This document shows, piece after piece, positions 14,337-14,838 of a stretch of DNA of 14,838 bases. The position numbers and the translations under genes are program-made. The stretch is taken from assembly GCA_031259195.1 (NCBI GenBank), contig JAIRLR010000115.1, forward strand, positions 1 to 14,838, written 5' to 3'. The notes beneath the pieces were generated by a model, which had not been told where the DNA came from, searched no databases, and saw nothing but the letters and a program-made list of their open reading frames with translations. Position 1 is the stretch's first letter. Each line of letters starts with the position of its first letter. This DNA is from Streptococcaceae bacterium (GTDB lineage: Bacteria > Bacillota > Bacilli > Lactobacillales > Streptococcaceae).

Positions 14337-14389
14337 AGAACCTGTTAACTTTGTCTCTTTATTGATGAAAAGACAAGTTAACAGGTTCT
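14337..14389. repeat. Paired copies of the 15-mer forming a palindrome
   Basis: AGAACCTGTTAACTT (14337-14351) faces its inverse (14375-14389). The stem extends four more pairs (GTCT/AGAC) across a one-base bulge, leaving a 14-base loop. Two element ends joined head-to-head, or a miniature element with almost no interior, would look like this. It could also stop transcription. Confidence 0.7.
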
Positions 14390-14408
14390 TAGAAAATTCA
14401 CAGATCTA

Positions 14409-14525
14409 TCACCTTGTAAGCGCACTTATTGCACCCAAAACTATTCCTAAAACTGTAAAGATCAGCATAATCCACACAACGACCATTGTTGTTTTTTGGA
14501 AAGTTGATTTCTCCTTCCACTTCAT
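14409..14525 (-). CDS. DUF4044 small membrane protein
   Basis: A 38-aa ORF: MKWKEKSTFQKTT, then one membrane helix (MVVVWIMLIFTVLGIVLGAI), then SALTR. The basic N-terminus with STFQK, followed by VVWIML, fits DUF4044, a tiny single-pass protein family widespread in Lactobacillales with no known function. GAGGAG lies ten bases before the ATG. A possible TTGCGC...TAGAAT promoter pair with an 18-bp spacer lies upstream on the same strand. Confidence 0.7.
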   Translation of the reverse strand: MKWKEKSTFQKTTMVVVWIMLIFTVLGIVLGAISALTR

Positions 14526-14676
14526 TATTACAACACTCCTCAATCAATTTTTCTTGCTCGATACGGTACTCACACATTCTACACTTTGCACAAGAACAAG
14601 CGCAAACAAAAAAGCTGAGCTAATTTCCAGCATCAAATTATTTCAATTATTTCAAAAATTACTTGAAGCCTTTGTT

Positions 14677-14838
14677 TTATACGAAAAAAAGAAAAATCAT
14701 TAGACCTCTTGCGAAACTAAGGACATGATTAAAAATTGTGTTCAATTTTTTCCTGAGATAAGGAAAAAAACGTAAAGATAGTGCTGCTTTGCGAGGCTCC
14801 CGTTCTAACGATTTGTAATCAAGCAAAGCTTGAAACAA
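14677..14838 (-). CDS. C-terminus of a probable IS transposase (partial)
   Basis: A minus-strand frame enters from the window edge and stays open for 53 codons to a TAA at 14677. It reads ...LDYKSLEREPRKAALSLRFF, then PYLRKKLNTIFNHVLSFARG. The basic PYLRKKLN...FNHVLSFARG ending resembles C-termini of insertion-sequence transposases. The DNA under its last codons, AGACCTCTTGCGAAACT (14703-14719), looks like a terminal repeat. IS family and identity need the missing part. Confidence 0.5.
   Translation of the reverse strand: MFQALLDYKSLEREPRKAALSLRFFPYLRKKLNTIFNHVLSFARGLMIFLFFV

Noticed and set aside
14398..14577. Minus-strand Cys-rich frame starting MCEYRIEQEK and ending CAYKVIDL
   Set aside because: It lies in another frame over the DUF4044 gene, which has the proper ribosome site and a recognisable family sequence; this frame has no convincing site.
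14362..14703. Plus-strand 113-codon open frame
   Set aside because: It begins inside the 15-mer palindrome and runs antisense to DUF4044 and the transposase end; composition is low-complexity Thr/Leu/Phe with no ribosome site.
1..14838. tRNA, rRNA or riboswitch
   Set aside because: No cloverleaf-like region, rRNA motif or recognisable riboswitch core was seen on either strand by eye.

Overview
The window is AT-rich DNA with good Shine-Dalgarno sites, and its conserved genes point to a low-GC Gram-positive bacterium, most likely of the order Lactobacillales. The pointers are a four-domain S1 protein of the Firmicutes type, the dnaD-nth pair, a YfhO-family membrane protein and a DUF4044 mini-membrane protein. 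I cannot name the genus.

Layout. 1-1473: rpsA with a promoter and an intrinsic terminator. 1576-7143: an apparent eight-gene operon that looks like a proteusin-type RiPP cluster. It holds a degenerate tandem GNAT-like protein, five precursor peptides with NHLP (nitrile-hydratase-like) leaders ending in a GG site, a complete radical SAM/SPASM maturase, and a PoyD/OspD-family radical SAM peptide epimerase. A terminator closes it at 7107-7143. 7119-9761 (minus): a YfhO-family polytopic membrane protein. 9926-11353: a 475-residue protein that joins a Nif11-type RiPP leader with a GG site, a hydrophobic signal-like segment and a domain that reads as a ribosome-inactivating protein (ricin A/Shiga toxin A superfamily), plus a lysine-rich helical tail. 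11479-11985 (minus): a small secreted protein, convergent with the toxin-like gene across a perfect 20-bp inverted repeat. 11972-12124: a remnant of a second yfhO 5' end. 12283-13639: dnaD and nth. 13640-14838: a decayed, mobile-element-rich zone with a recurring 15-mer, a small basic ORF, a gene fragment, DUF4044 and the C-terminus of a probable transposase.

How the parts may fit. In the first island the leaders should recruit the two radical SAM enzymes and the GNAT-like protein. The cores are short, Gly/Cys-rich, share one invariant Cys and all carry a Lys at or near the C-terminus, so plausible products are peptides with D-residues, radical-installed crosslinks and possibly an acylated Lys. 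No protease or transporter gene is present. The second island is the most unusual part: a RiPP-type leader placed on a probable rRNA N-glycosylase. The two islands use the two leader families (NHLP and Nif11) that are known to share GG-type processing, so one export protease encoded elsewhere could serve both.
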